34,776 nt of DNA, from positions 1-34,776 of the forward strand of contig QAMI01000064.1 of the NCBI GenBank assembly GCA_003150395.1, written 5' to 3'. The notes under the pieces were generated by a model that was not told the origin of the DNA, searched no databases, and worked only from the letters and a program-made list of their open reading frames with translations. Of this stretch, positions 15,662-23,359 are shown in pieces. The DNA is from Candidatus Gastranaerophilales bacterium. GTDB taxonomy: Bacteria > Cyanobacteriota > Vampirovibrionia > Gastranaerophilales > Gastranaerophilaceae. Each line of letters starts with the position of its first letter. The stretch's first letter is position 1. Both the position numbers and the translations under genes were made by a program.

Positions 15662-16156
15662 TTATTTCTTCTTTTTAATAGAATCAAGGAACTTTTCTAA
15701 ATTAGTATTAAATGGAGACATTTCATCTTCACGGTTGATTTTTAAATAAGCGGTTAAATTTTCTAAGTTAACATCATACTTTTCTGAGAATTTCTTTTCA
15801 AATTCTTCAGATGTATCGCAGTTTAATATAAGTTCTTCAATTTGATTTATATATTGCTCTAATGGCTTTTTAAAGGTTTTAGTTGCTGGAGAATAAATAT
15901 AACCCTTTTCCAGGTTAGTATTAATAATAGTTGCAACAGCTGTTTCTTCAGGTAAATTTTCAAAAATAAAATGTTCTGTTGCTTTACATAAGAAAAGTCT
16001 TTTTTGCTTGATAACTTCAGGAGAAAACTCTAATCCATAAAGTTCAAACAACTTTTTATAAAAGTTTTCTGTCATAACAGGGAGTGCTTCTACAAATTCG
16101 TCTGAAGCAACCTGATGTAGCATGCGTTTTATTTCACGTTCAGTTATTATATCCAT
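15662..16156 (-). CDS. Unknown protein downstream of the transposase
   Basis: 164 residues, acidic and helical, no signal peptide, no membrane helix, ending in SIKKKK. It lies 26 bp after the transposase stop on the same strand and next to the left end of the element, so it may share the riboswitch-controlled transcript. A TGCTATAAT sequence just before its ATG could also provide an almost leaderless promoter of its own. I recognise no family. Position suggests a transposition accessory or regulator rather than cargo, but nothing in the sequence proves this. Confidence 0.6.
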   Translation of the reverse strand: MDIITEREIKRMLHQVASDEFVEALPVMTENFYKKLFELYGLEFSPEVIKQKRLFLCKATEHFIFENLPEETAVATIINTNLEKGYIYSPATKTFKKPLEQYINQIEELILNCDTSEEFEKKFSEKYDVNLENLTAYLKINREDEMSPFNTNLEKFLDSIKKKK

Positions 16157-16182
16157 ACGGATATTATAGCATATATTTATAA

Positions 16183-17271
16183 TTAAGCTGCATTTTGTTT
16201 TTTAGATAATTGTAATCCCCAGGTAAATCTATGATTATCCTGCATTTGCAAGGTATTATATCTATATACAAATTCATTAACATATAGCTGTAAATATCTT
16301 GGTGAAACATGATGATATGTTGCAAGCATTCGCTTTAATTGAGTCCAGGCACCCTCTAATTTATTAGTGGTTACTTCACCATCTACATATATCTTTTTTT
16401 TGTGGGCAACAATGTAGTGTTCATAAAATTTATAAAAATCTTTATAACCTTTCCAGTCATCAGAATATATTATAGAACCTGGTTTAATATAAGTAAGTGC
16501 AGAGCTTAATAGCACATTAGCTGTAACATTTGGAATAACTCTGGCTGTTAACAACCCAGTTTCTTTATTCATATATCCAACAACAGGTATTTTATCTACA
16601 AATGCACGGTCATCATTTTGTTTAGCATTTCTTGCTTTCTTATTCCTGTGACGATTTTTGTCTTTACCTCCGACAAAAGTTTCATCAGTTAATACAATTC
16701 CTTCCATTACATTATAATTTTCAGCACCAAATATGTACTCTCTTATTTTATGCAGCATTTTTAAGGCTCTGTAGTGTGAAATATGTATATCTTTTGCAAT
16801 CTGTCGTGCAGATTTGCCATTTTTGGTATTAGTAAGACAATATAAGCCGTAGAACCAAGCTCGTAAAGGTATTTTTGATTTTTCAAATATTGTGCCGTTG
16901 AGAACTGTAAAATATTTATTTGTGCTTTTACATTTGTACTTTCCATTTTTACACTTATACACTTTAGATGTAGGGTCAAACGGACTTTCTGGTATACCAT
17001 CCCACATAAGTTCTTCTAAATACTTGATACAATCTTTGTTAGTTCTGAATGTATTCCAGAATTCTAATACTGAATCAAATTTAAATTCTTTGCGTTTTCT
17101 CACTTTTTTGCCCTTTTTCTTATTATAAGGATTTTTAAGTGAGAAAATTGCCTGTTTACGAGATTTTTCAAGATTTTTATTGGTAAAATTTACAGATGCA
17201 GAACTGAAACTATTGCTTTGACTAGCAATTTTATTGGCATATTCAGTTGTTGAGTTCTGCATTCGTGCCAT
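16183..17271 (-). CDS. IS1595-family DDE transposase
   Basis: 362 residues. After a ~60-residue basic extension it has a zinc-ribbon region that keeps only part of the usual pattern (YKCKNGKYKCKSTNKYF, about 105-121; the usual first CxxC is altered), then GTIFEKSKIPLRAWFYGLY and a helix-turn-helix (SARQIAKDIHISHYRALKML). The catalytic core shows Asp196 in LTDETFVGGKDKNRHR, Asp271 in IYSDDWKGY and Glu306 in TTNKLEGAW, followed by the family hallmark YHHVSPRYLQLYVNEFVYRYN. It should cut and rejoin the element at its inverted repeats. The ATG has only a weak AAGAAG ribosome site. Upstream on the same strand are a SAM-I riboswitch and terminator, so SAM should repress its expression. Confidence 0.93.
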   Translation of the reverse strand: MARMQNSTTEYANKIASQSNSFSSASVNFTNKNLEKSRKQAIFSLKNPYNKKKGKKVRKRKEFKFDSVLEFWNTFRTNKDCIKYLEELMWDGIPESPFDPTSKVYKCKNGKYKCKSTNKYFTVLNGTIFEKSKIPLRAWFYGLYCLTNTKNGKSARQIAKDIHISHYRALKMLHKIREYIFGAENYNVMEGIVLTDETFVGGKDKNRHRNKKARNAKQNDDRAFVDKIPVVGYMNKETGLLTARVIPNVTANVLLSSALTYIKPGSIIYSDDWKGYKDFYKFYEHYIVAHKKKIYVDGEVTTNKLEGAWTQLKRMLATYHHVSPRYLQLYVNEFVYRYNTLQMQDNHRFTWGLQLSKKQNAA

Positions 17272-17316
17272 TACTTCTTTTTCTCATAGCTTTTACACCC
17301 ATAAAAAGAAGCAATA

Positions 17317-17343
17317 GAAAAACCCATCGCAACGATGGGTTTT
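17317..17343 (-). terminator. Riboswitch-controlled terminator before the transposase
   Basis: 11-bp stem (17333-17343 / 17319-17329, loop of 3) whose 3' arm runs into five U on the minus strand. The 5' arm (ACCCATCG in the RNA) can instead pair with CGATGGGT of the aptamer P1 3' strand (17379-17372), giving mutually exclusive terminator and antiterminator. Confidence 0.82.
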
Positions 17344-17370
17344 AATCAAAACTTTTTAATTAAACTTGTT

Positions 17371-17458
17371 CACCCATCGTTCAAGCTTTAGCACCTTGCA
17401 TTTCTGTAGGTTGCTGTGTGGTCATAGGGCTTGTCCCTCGCACAACTCTTTATGAGTA
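17371..17458 (-). promoter_or_regulatory. SAM-I (S-box) riboswitch aptamer in the transposase leader
   Basis: Read on the minus strand, the RNA shows the S-box core in order: AAAGAG, GAGGGAC, GCCC, TATGA, GCAACC and GGTGCTAA. P1 pairs TACTCAT (17458-17452) with ATGGGTG (17377-17371). P2 uses TGTG/CACA with a kink-turn of GA..GA type around GGG/CCC. P3 is ACCT...AGGT capped by a CA-GAAA-TG hairpin. The P1 3' strand is the same sequence that would disrupt the downstream terminator, so SAM binding should favour termination (OFF switch). The next gene on this strand is the transposase. Such aptamers normally precede methionine/SAM genes, so this location is unusual. Identification is from conserved bases; no covariance search was run. 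Confidence 0.9.
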
Positions 17459-17481
17459 TTAGTATTAAATTGTATATGTCT

Positions 17482-17510
17482 ATTTTACACCTAGATGCCG
17501 AAATCGTCAA
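17482..17510 (-). promoter_or_regulatory. Promoter for the riboswitch-transposase transcript
   Basis: Minus strand TTGACG (17510-17505), exactly 17-nt spacer, TAAAAT (17487-17482). A start near 17475 leaves about 17 nt before the aptamer P1. Confidence 0.78.
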
Positions 17511-17576
17511 CTTTGTCGGAGGATTGGCATTATTTAACTCTTTTTATGGTATGTTTGAATATAGGAGAATACTTAT

Positions 17577-17975
17577 ATGAATTTTGACAATATTAACTCA
17601 GCACTTAGTTTTCAAGAACACCATAATTTTGTTACGGCGGAAATGCGAGCAAAAGTAGAACAACTTAATAACCTTAATCAGCAAACAGAAGAAGCTAAAA
17701 AGCAGACAACTTTATTAGAAGAAACAAAAGAAATAAGTCATGAAAATGTTCTATGTACAAAACAGATGATTAATTGTACCTTAGAAAATCAAAAATCTAG
17801 TAACAGACAATTTATGGCTTCAATGGTTGTGTCAATAGTTGCTATTGGAATTGCTCTTGTTTCATTAATTTATGGAGTAATATCTTCAAATAATACATCT
17901 AAGTTGTATGAACAACAATTACAGAAGCAAGATAAAATTATTGAGATATTAAACAAAAACAATAAACTACCTTAG
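17577..17975 (+). CDS. Small coiled-coil membrane protein
   Basis: 132 residues: a Gln/Glu/Lys-rich helical, probably coiled-coil N-terminal half (about 20-60), one transmembrane helix (MVVSIVAIGIALVSLIYGVI, about 84-103), and a second short helical tail with heptad-like KLYEQQLQKQDKIIEIL. AGGAG lies about 11 nt before the ATG. It is transcribed divergently from the riboswitch and 17 bp before a second small membrane protein, so the two probably form an operon. No family recognised; a small phage-like or membrane-sensor protein is possible. Confidence 0.65.
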   Translation: MNFDNINSALSFQEHHNFVTAEMRAKVEQLNNLNQQTEEAKKQTTLLEETKEISHENVLCTKQMINCTLENQKSSNRQFMASMVVSIVAIGIALVSLIYGVISSNNTSKLYEQQLQKQDKIIEILNKNNKLP

Positions 17976-17992
17976 CTATAGGAGAACTTTTT

Positions 17993-18448
17993 ATGGATTT
18001 ATCAACGAAAATTAATATAATATTAACGGCTTGTATTGCAGTTTTTACTATTGTTCAGGCTGTATGTGCAATATGGCAGACAAAGGAAACACAAATACAA
18101 AATCGCCAAAATTTGTTTAAAATGAGATTGGAACATTATAACCTCATTGAAAAATTTTACATAGAGTTATTCTCTAATATAGGTAGTTCTAATGATAATG
18201 AAAATCCTGAACTTAGTTATGATAAGTTAAAACACATTCAAGATGTTTCATTTGAGATTATTGAAAAAAATGATGAAACGGAATATTTGTTTTCAAAGGA
18301 TGTTAAAAATGCAGAACGTGAGTTTGTAAGAGAGTTGTTAGAACAAATAAAAAATATTCAAAACATCAAGGGGCAATTTAATACAAACAAACTTCATGAT
18401 ATTAGAGAAAAAACTGAAAAGTTAATGCAGAAAAATTTAACCCTTTAA
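17993..18448 (+). CDS. Small N-terminally anchored membrane protein
   Basis: 151 residues. One N-terminal transmembrane helix (INIILTACIAVFTIVQAVCAIW, here residues 7-28) is followed by a charged helical cytoplasmic or periplasmic domain. Preceded by AGGAGAAC and separated by 17 bp from the preceding small membrane protein. Its 3' end overlaps the convergent XRE gene by 12 bp. Function unknown. Confidence 0.65.
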   Translation: MDLSTKINIILTACIAVFTIVQAVCAIWQTKETQIQNRQNLFKMRLEHYNLIEKFYIELFSNIGSSNDNENPELSYDKLKHIQDVSFEIIEKNDETEYLFSKDVKNAEREFVRELLEQIKNIQNIKGQFNTNKLHDIREKTEKLMQKNLTL

Positions 18449-18781
18449 AATATCTATCCCTTTTTGAGCTTGTTTAAGCTGTCCATAATAGTATTCTAAT
18501 TCTTGTTCAGATGTTGCTGAATTTAGTATTTGCAATGCTTTTGTATAAAATGGACTATCACTAGACGTCACATGTTCAAGGTTCAATCCCACATCTTCTA
18601 TACTAAGATTAAGAGCCTGTAGTATCTTTGTAAGAGTCGTATAAGTTGGAAAATAGACTCCTGTTTCAATTTTTGAAATATGTTTTTCGTTAGCTCCAGC
18701 AAGTTCTGCTAGTTGAGCTTGAGTGAGATTCTTTGCTTTTCTGATTTGTTTTAGTTTTTGTCCGAATGCGTTTTTAGTCAT
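18437..18781 (-). CDS. XRE-family transcriptional regulator
   Basis: 114 residues. The N-terminal ~60 residues form a classic Cro/CI-type helix-turn-helix (FGQKLKQIRKAKNLTQAQLAELAG and ISKIETGVYFPTYTTLTKIL). The C-terminal ~50 residues are a short helical tail. Such small regulators often control the mobile element that carries them. The divergent gene at 18948 (zinc-ribbon operon) and this gene share a 166-bp intergenic region, where an operator is likely but not identified by eye. Confidence 0.88.
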   Translation of the reverse strand: MTKNAFGQKLKQIRKAKNLTQAQLAELAGANEKHISKIETGVYFPTYTTLTKILQALNLSIEDVGLNLEHVTSSDSPFYTKALQILNSATSEQELEYYYGQLKQAQKGIDILKG

Positions 18782-18947
18782 AACCTGTCCTCTTACTAAT
18801 TCTATTGAATTATGAGGATTTATTAAACCGTAATGCTACTTAATTTAATTTTACAAAATCGCATTTAATAGGATACTTTTCGCATTTTTGTGTTACTATT
18901 TTTATAGAAATAGAAATGTGTTCTATGAAGGTGAAAGGAAAAAAAGT

Positions 18948-19466
18948 ATGGCTGAAGAAACAAAGATGTGTCCATTTTGTGGAGAAGAAATTTTAGCAGT
19001 AGCAAAAAAATGCAAGCACTGCGGAGAATTTTTGGAAGATATTGCAACTGTAAATACTTCAAAAACTAGTACCTTCAACGATAAATTCGATTACTTAAAG
19101 AATGTTAATGAACAGTGGAAAAATAGATTCAGCATTATTGAACAATATTACCAAAATGGAAATTACTGGAAACTTAAGCAAGAAACTATAGAACTTATAA
19201 AAGATAAGAAAATTTCTTTTAACGAAGTTTATAATAATATTTATTTCAAAAATGGTGGATTTGGAAGCAGTCTTGCAGCATTTTGTTTTGGTATCTTCTA
19301 TTATTTAGTAAAAGGGATGTGGCAAAAGGCTATTGTATATGGAATTATTCTTCTTTTAACAGCCTTTTTCTTGCCAAAAGGTTTGTGTATGGGACTTGGG
19401 GCAATATGGATGTTGTTTGCTCCGTTTGATTACTATAGGCTTAAAGTTTTAGGGAAACAGTGGTAA
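18948..19466 (+). CDS. Zinc-ribbon membrane protein
   Basis: 172 residues from the ATG at 18948 (GAAAGGA upstream); an upstream TTG-started extension is not credible. The N-terminus has one zinc ribbon, CPFCGEEILAVAKKCKHC (CxxC-x10-CxxC). A linker of about 60 residues precedes two or three hydrophobic helices (AAFCFGIFYYLVKGMWQKA..., AIVYGIILLLTAFFLP, GLGAIWMLFAPF), similar in style to DUF2628-type membrane domains. Six bp separate it from the next zinc-ribbon gene. Role unknown; zinc ribbon plus membrane domain suggests a cytoplasm-facing binding module. Confidence 0.72.
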   Translation: MAEETKMCPFCGEEILAVAKKCKHCGEFLEDIATVNTSKTSTFNDKFDYLKNVNEQWKNRFSIIEQYYQNGNYWKLKQETIELIKDKKISFNEVYNNIYFKNGGFGSSLAAFCFGIFYYLVKGMWQKAIVYGIILLLTAFFLPKGLCMGLGAIWMLFAPFDYYRLKVLGKQW

Positions 19467-19472
19467 TAAGAT

Positions 19473-20078
19473 ATGGAACATGATACCAAGAAATGCCCGT
19501 TCTGTGGTGAAGAAATAAAAATTACTGCTAAAAAGTGTAAACATTGCAAAGAGTTCTTACCAGAACAACAAAGTACCACCAGCACAAAAACTTGTCCATA
19601 TTGTGGTGGTGAAGTTGCTCCTACAGCTAAAAAATGTAAACACTGTGGAGAATGGCTAGTTGAAGAAGAAGTTAAAAGACCTTCATCTGTACAAGGTTCT
19701 AAACGATGCCAATTCTGCGGTTCAATTATTCCTGAATATGCAGAAAGATGTCCGAAATGCGGTGAATGGTTAGTTCGTGAAGAAAATAGTAAACAAGCTA
19801 AAGATGGTCCTGGTTATATTGTGGACATACTTGCTATTTTAGTAGGATTTGGATTAGGTTCAATAGGAACTAACGGTACTGAAATGTTTTGGCTTAGTGT
19901 AATTGGTGTTATTGCTACCGAGATATATTTATTACCAACAAAAATTGCACTAGAAAAAAGACATACTCAATTATTTCTGGTAGTAGTTGTTAATATTTTA
20001 CTGGGAGAAACAATTATTGGCTGGATTATCGCATTAGCAATCGCTTCTGCTCAAAGAAAAGGTAGAAATAGTTTATAA
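19473..20078 (+). CDS. Triple zinc-ribbon membrane protein
   Basis: 201 residues with three consecutive zinc ribbons: CPFCGEEIKITAKKCKHC, CPYCGGEVAPTAKKCKHC and CQFCGSIIPEYAERCPKC, each CxxC-x10-CxxC, about residues 8-100. These are followed by a short linker and two to three transmembrane helices (YIVDILAILVGFGLGSI, FWLSVIGVIATEIYLL, LFLVVVVNILLGETIIGWII). It shares the CPFCGEEI ribbon with the preceding gene, so the two are related and probably arose by duplication. Twelve bp before the lipoprotein gene, so one operon. Function unknown. Confidence 0.72.
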   Translation: MEHDTKKCPFCGEEIKITAKKCKHCKEFLPEQQSTTSTKTCPYCGGEVAPTAKKCKHCGEWLVEEEVKRPSSVQGSKRCQFCGSIIPEYAERCPKCGEWLVREENSKQAKDGPGYIVDILAILVGFGLGSIGTNGTEMFWLSVIGVIATEIYLLPTKIALEKRHTQLFLVVVVNILLGETIIGWIIALAIASAQRKGRNSL

Positions 20079-20089
20079 AGGAGGTATTA

Positions 20090-21049
20090 ATGAGAAATAG
20101 ATTAACTAAACTTTTTACATATTTATTTATAATAGTTTTATCACTCACAACTACTGGATGTTCGGCAATATCATCTAGTAATATTTCTCAAGCTGATATA
20201 TTAAAGCAAGATGTAGAATTTAAAAGTATTAAGAAATTAGGAGAAAAAGATGTTTCAAGTAAATTTATCTCTGTAAAAAATACTTTAAGCCAAATGGATA
20301 ATGCAACTACAGATTTGGAGGAATATTTAACAGGAAATCATACTCAGGCAGAAAAAGATAATCTTTATGCGATTTATCTAAATAATATGTATTTATATAA
20401 TGATGTTCTTAAATCTAATCTTGAACTTGATACTTCAGAGTCTTATCCAAGGCAAGAAAGATTATCATTTAAAGCTAACGGTTTGCAATTCGCATATGAC
20501 AATATGCAACTTTATTTAGATGAATATAGTTTTAATCATTCACTTATTAATATGAAATATTTGGGAGAGGGTGCTTTTGGTATGGATTTAGATATGTACT
20601 ATCAAGCTCTAAAATTTTCTAAATATTTAAGTAATTCATGGAAATATTATTTATCTATAAAAAGTAGGGAAAACCTTTATTTAAAAGATGTAGCTTTTAG
20701 TATGTATGGACCAGGTGATTATACAACGGTTAATATGTATGAACTTGGAAAATGGATAAAGGATTGGAGTAATTTTTTTGTAAAATATCCTGATTTTTAT
20801 ATGAATGATAGAATACAAAAAGACTTAAATCTATATGTTAGATATTATATGAATCCGTTACAAAATGAATGTGATGAGGCTACTCCATTAACTAAAGATA
20901 AACAGGTGGAATGGAAAGAATTATTAAATACTTTCAACAATAGTTCTAATGCATACAAAATATTAGATGAAGGGTATAATATTCTGAAAACTAATCAGTT
21001 CAAAACGAATGATATATTTATGAAATTTTATAACGGGTTCAATATATAG
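20090..21049 (+). CDS. Putative lipoprotein, unknown function
   Basis: 319 residues. The start has a strong AAGGAGG 7 nt upstream. The N-terminus is a lipoprotein signal: basic MRNRLTK, hydrophobic FTYLFIIVLSL, lipobox TTGC with acylated Cys24 expected. The remainder is helical and Tyr/Asn-rich, with no recognised domain. It is the last gene of the zinc-ribbon operon, closed by a terminator at 21078-21109. A surface or periplasmic partner of the two membrane proteins is a guess based on position. Confidence 0.72.
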   Translation: MRNRLTKLFTYLFIIVLSLTTTGCSAISSSNISQADILKQDVEFKSIKKLGEKDVSSKFISVKNTLSQMDNATTDLEEYLTGNHTQAEKDNLYAIYLNNMYLYNDVLKSNLELDTSESYPRQERLSFKANGLQFAYDNMQLYLDEYSFNHSLINMKYLGEGAFGMDLDMYYQALKFSKYLSNSWKYYLSIKSRENLYLKDVAFSMYGPGDYTTVNMYELGKWIKDWSNFFVKYPDFYMNDRIQKDLNLYVRYYMNPLQNECDEATPLTKDKQVEWKELLNTFNNSSNAYKILDEGYNILKTNQFKTNDIFMKFYNGFNI

Positions 21050-21077
21050 ATAGTTATTATGAATTCTATATTTTACA

Positions 21078-21109
21078 AATAGACTGTGACTTTTAGACAG
21101 TCTATTTTA
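21078..21109 (+). terminator. Intrinsic terminator after the lipoprotein gene
   Basis: 10-bp stem AATAGACTGT/ACAGTCTATT (21078-21087 / 21097-21106), 9-nt loop, then TTTAT. Confidence 0.8.
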
Positions 21110-21180
21110 TTATTTGCATAGTTATTACTAGTTAAATGTTGTTTAAATTGACATTTGTCAGACCGTTTCATCAAAAATAT

Positions 21181-21495
21181 TTAGCTATCTTTTAAATATT
21201 CTGAGTGATTAGCATATGATGTAATTTTATAAACATCGTCTTTAATATGCCTTATTCTCCAATATGAAAGATTTCTTGTGTCCTTTTTATTAATTATTAA
21301 CGTATTTGTGCCACGATTACCAACATTTTCCCAAGAATCTGGTATTATAGTATTCTCATTAGGTTCTAAAGTTGTAATATTAAATATATAAATATGAGAT
21401 TTTTCGTTTGATATAGATTTAATAATTTCGCCCTCAATTTTTATCTTTTGAGGACTTTTTAATTGTGTAATGACAATTTCTATAATATTTTGCAT
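21181..21495 (-). CDS. Small protein, unknown function
   Basis: 104 residues, soluble, strand-rich (VITQLKSPQKIKIEGEIIKSI, here described as about residues 7-27), no signal. AAGGAG lies 6 nt before the ATG, which supports it being real. It sits alone on the minus strand between the zinc-ribbon operon and a divergent small gene at 21588. No family recognised. Confidence 0.55.
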   Translation of the reverse strand: MQNIIEIVITQLKSPQKIKIEGEIIKSISNEKSHIYIFNITTLEPNENTIIPDSWENVGNRGTNTLIINKKDTRNLSYWRIRHIKDDVYKITSYANHSEYLKDS

Positions 21496-21587
21496 AAGTC
21501 TCCTTTTAATATATTAAATAGATTATAGTATAAAATTGCTACAAAGCAAATTATATTATTGTAATGGAATACTAGAAAGGGTAAGAT

Positions 21588-21869
21588 ATGGCTAAACTAA
21601 TACTATCGTGGGACATTAATAAAATGTTTCAATCTATTGAAAACATAATTGACAAAAAAGAGAATGCTTTTATTGAATATTTTGGAGTAGAAAACTATAA
21701 TAAACTCCTTGAATACAATGGAAATGATGTTGAGGGTGCAAATGACTGGATTAAAGGAGTATTGAAAGATAATATAGGAAATACTTTAGCTATGCTTCAT
21801 TGCATTGCTGAAGAAACAAAAGAAAATGATATAGTTCAAAAAAGACTTAATGCAGTCGGAATTTTATAG
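21588..21869 (+). CDS. Small helical protein, unknown function
   Basis: 93 residues, acidic, helical, with GVENYNKLLEYNGNDVEGAN in the middle. Ribosome site GAAAGGG upstream. It ends 7 bp before the stop codon of the convergent DUF4917 gene. No recognised domain. Confidence 0.55.
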   Translation: MAKLILSWDINKMFQSIENIIDKKENAFIEYFGVENYNKLLEYNGNDVEGANDWIKGVLKDNIGNTLAMLHCIAEETKENDIVQKRLNAVGIL

Positions 21870-21876
21870 TTGAGGC

Positions 21877-23196
21877 TTAATTATTAAACATTCCATTAGA
21901 ATTAAAATAAATCACTTTTGAATTGTTTTTAAATGCATTTTCTATTTCATTTGAGATGGTTTTATAAACTCCAATGTAAATTTTTTCAAGATTATCATTT
22001 GTATTAATAGCATCAATGATATGTTGGTCACTTTCCATAAAAGATAGTCCATGTGTAACCAAAATGCCTTTGATATTCTTCAATTCGTTAAAACATTTTG
22101 TTAGGTAGGCAGATTGAGCAATACGATTCTTTTTAGCTTCTGCGGAACTTTCTAAAACTGTCAATGGTTCATAGCCTTCATCCCATTTTTCTTTAATTTT
22201 ATCAACCATTTTTTTATTATCTGCGATTAGCTTTATTACATTATTTTGATTTTCCAAGAGATGGAATGCACCATGTAAATAAAAAATTGTTTGTAGCGAT
22301 TTTTCATTCCATACCTCACCATTAAATCCATCTTTTATTTTTATTTTTAGTTCTTCTTTATTAGCTTCTATCTCTTGTAATTTTTTATCTAGTGTTGATT
22401 TAGCAATATTATCTAATATTTGACTTTCAGCCTTAAAAACAGCTTCCTCTTCTTTCTTTTTTTCTAATGCATTATATAATCCATCAGCCAATTTATCCCA
22501 TTTAATTGAAAATTGTTTTCTTGCATTTGCAATTTCTTCTTCCAAAAGAGTTTCGCCTTTGCAGGATACAAGTAGTTTGTAGTTGTCATTTTTCTCTAAA
22601 TACTTTTCATACATTTCTGCTCTTAATGCTTTTAAACATTTTTTACTACTTTTGTCGGCGTTATTTTTTAATTTTGAATATTCTGCGGAATCTATATCGC
22701 TACTTGCTAATTTTTCTTTGTCTTCAAAATATTCAATATAATTTTCATCTCCATACTTTAAAAATCTCATAAGCATCCAATATAATAAAGGGTCATAGTT
22801 AAGGGTATAAATACTATCAAAATTATTAAAAAATTTTCTGTAGGGAATTAATTTTTCATCAGTATAATCCTCTATAGCATTTAATGACTTTGGCATCTTA
22901 TCATATAAAACGGTTATAAATTCTTTATGAAGTTGATTCTTTATCCATTTATCAATAATTTTTTTAGGTACTGTTGTATTTGGATATAACTCTTGGACTT
23001 TTTGTTGTGTTTCATTAATACATTTTTCAATATCAGTAACATTCATTAATCCTTGCAATGAAGGCATATTAGCAAGTATCTCTTTTTGATTAAAACTGGA
23101 ATTACAATAACTTCTAGAAAACCCATTTCCTAAAAGTACTGTGCATTCTCCTTCTAGTTGTTTTTCTACTTCATTCCAAGTCATTAAATAAGTCAT
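21877..23196 (-). CDS. DUF4917 family protein with SIR2-like motifs, putative defence effector
   Basis: 439 residues. Begins with a Rossmann-like strand-loop TVLLGNGFSRSY (19-30), then SIYTLNYDPLLYW (128-140), FYLHGAFHLL (about residue 308) and near the end GILVTHGLSFMESDQHIIDAI. The order of a glycine loop, T-x-NYD, LHG and a late G-S...D segment is what SIR2-like NAD-binding proteins show, and matches my memory of DUF4917. A Lys/Glu-rich helical insertion (about 150-300) separates the motifs. SIR2-like domains in defence systems deplete NAD+ during phage infection. An analogous role is plausible because it lies next to a restriction-modification operon, but is not proven. Divergent from that operon. 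Confidence 0.72.
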   Translation of the reverse strand: MTYLMTWNEVEKQLEGECTVLLGNGFSRSYCNSSFNQKEILANMPSLQGLMNVTDIEKCINETQQKVQELYPNTTVPKKIIDKWIKNQLHKEFITVLYDKMPKSLNAIEDYTDEKLIPYRKFFNNFDSIYTLNYDPLLYWMLMRFLKYGDENYIEYFEDKEKLASSDIDSAEYSKLKNNADKSSKKCLKALRAEMYEKYLEKNDNYKLLVSCKGETLLEEEIANARKQFSIKWDKLADGLYNALEKKKEEEAVFKAESQILDNIAKSTLDKKLQEIEANKEELKIKIKDGFNGEVWNEKSLQTIFYLHGAFHLLENQNNVIKLIADNKKMVDKIKEKWDEGYEPLTVLESSAEAKKNRIAQSAYLTKCFNELKNIKGILVTHGLSFMESDQHIIDAINTNDNLEKIYIGVYKTISNEIENAFKNNSKVIYFNSNGMFNN

Positions 23197-23304
23197 AAAA
23201 GCTTTCTCCTAAGTTTAATTATTAGTTAATAATAGCGTTTTTGCAAGTGTCATGTTAAGTTTATTTTATTATATTATTAGAAACCTTAATGAAACTTATA
23301 ATTA

Positions 23305-23335
23305 TTGACAAGAAGCATTATATCTGTGCTATACT
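23305..23335 (+). promoter_or_regulatory. Promoter of the restriction-modification operon
   Basis: TTGACA (23305-23310) and TATACT (23330-23335) with TGC before the -10 (extended -10). The spacer of 19 nt is long; the extended element would compensate. The gene starts 24 bp downstream. Confidence 0.6.
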
Positions 23336-23359
23336 TATAGTTGAAAGATTTGGAGGGAT

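Noticed and set aside
17291..17300. TTTTACACCC as an internal copy of the terminal inverted repeat
   Set aside because: Only about eight bases match the inner end of the 26-bp repeat, so a separate smaller IS inside the element is not supported.
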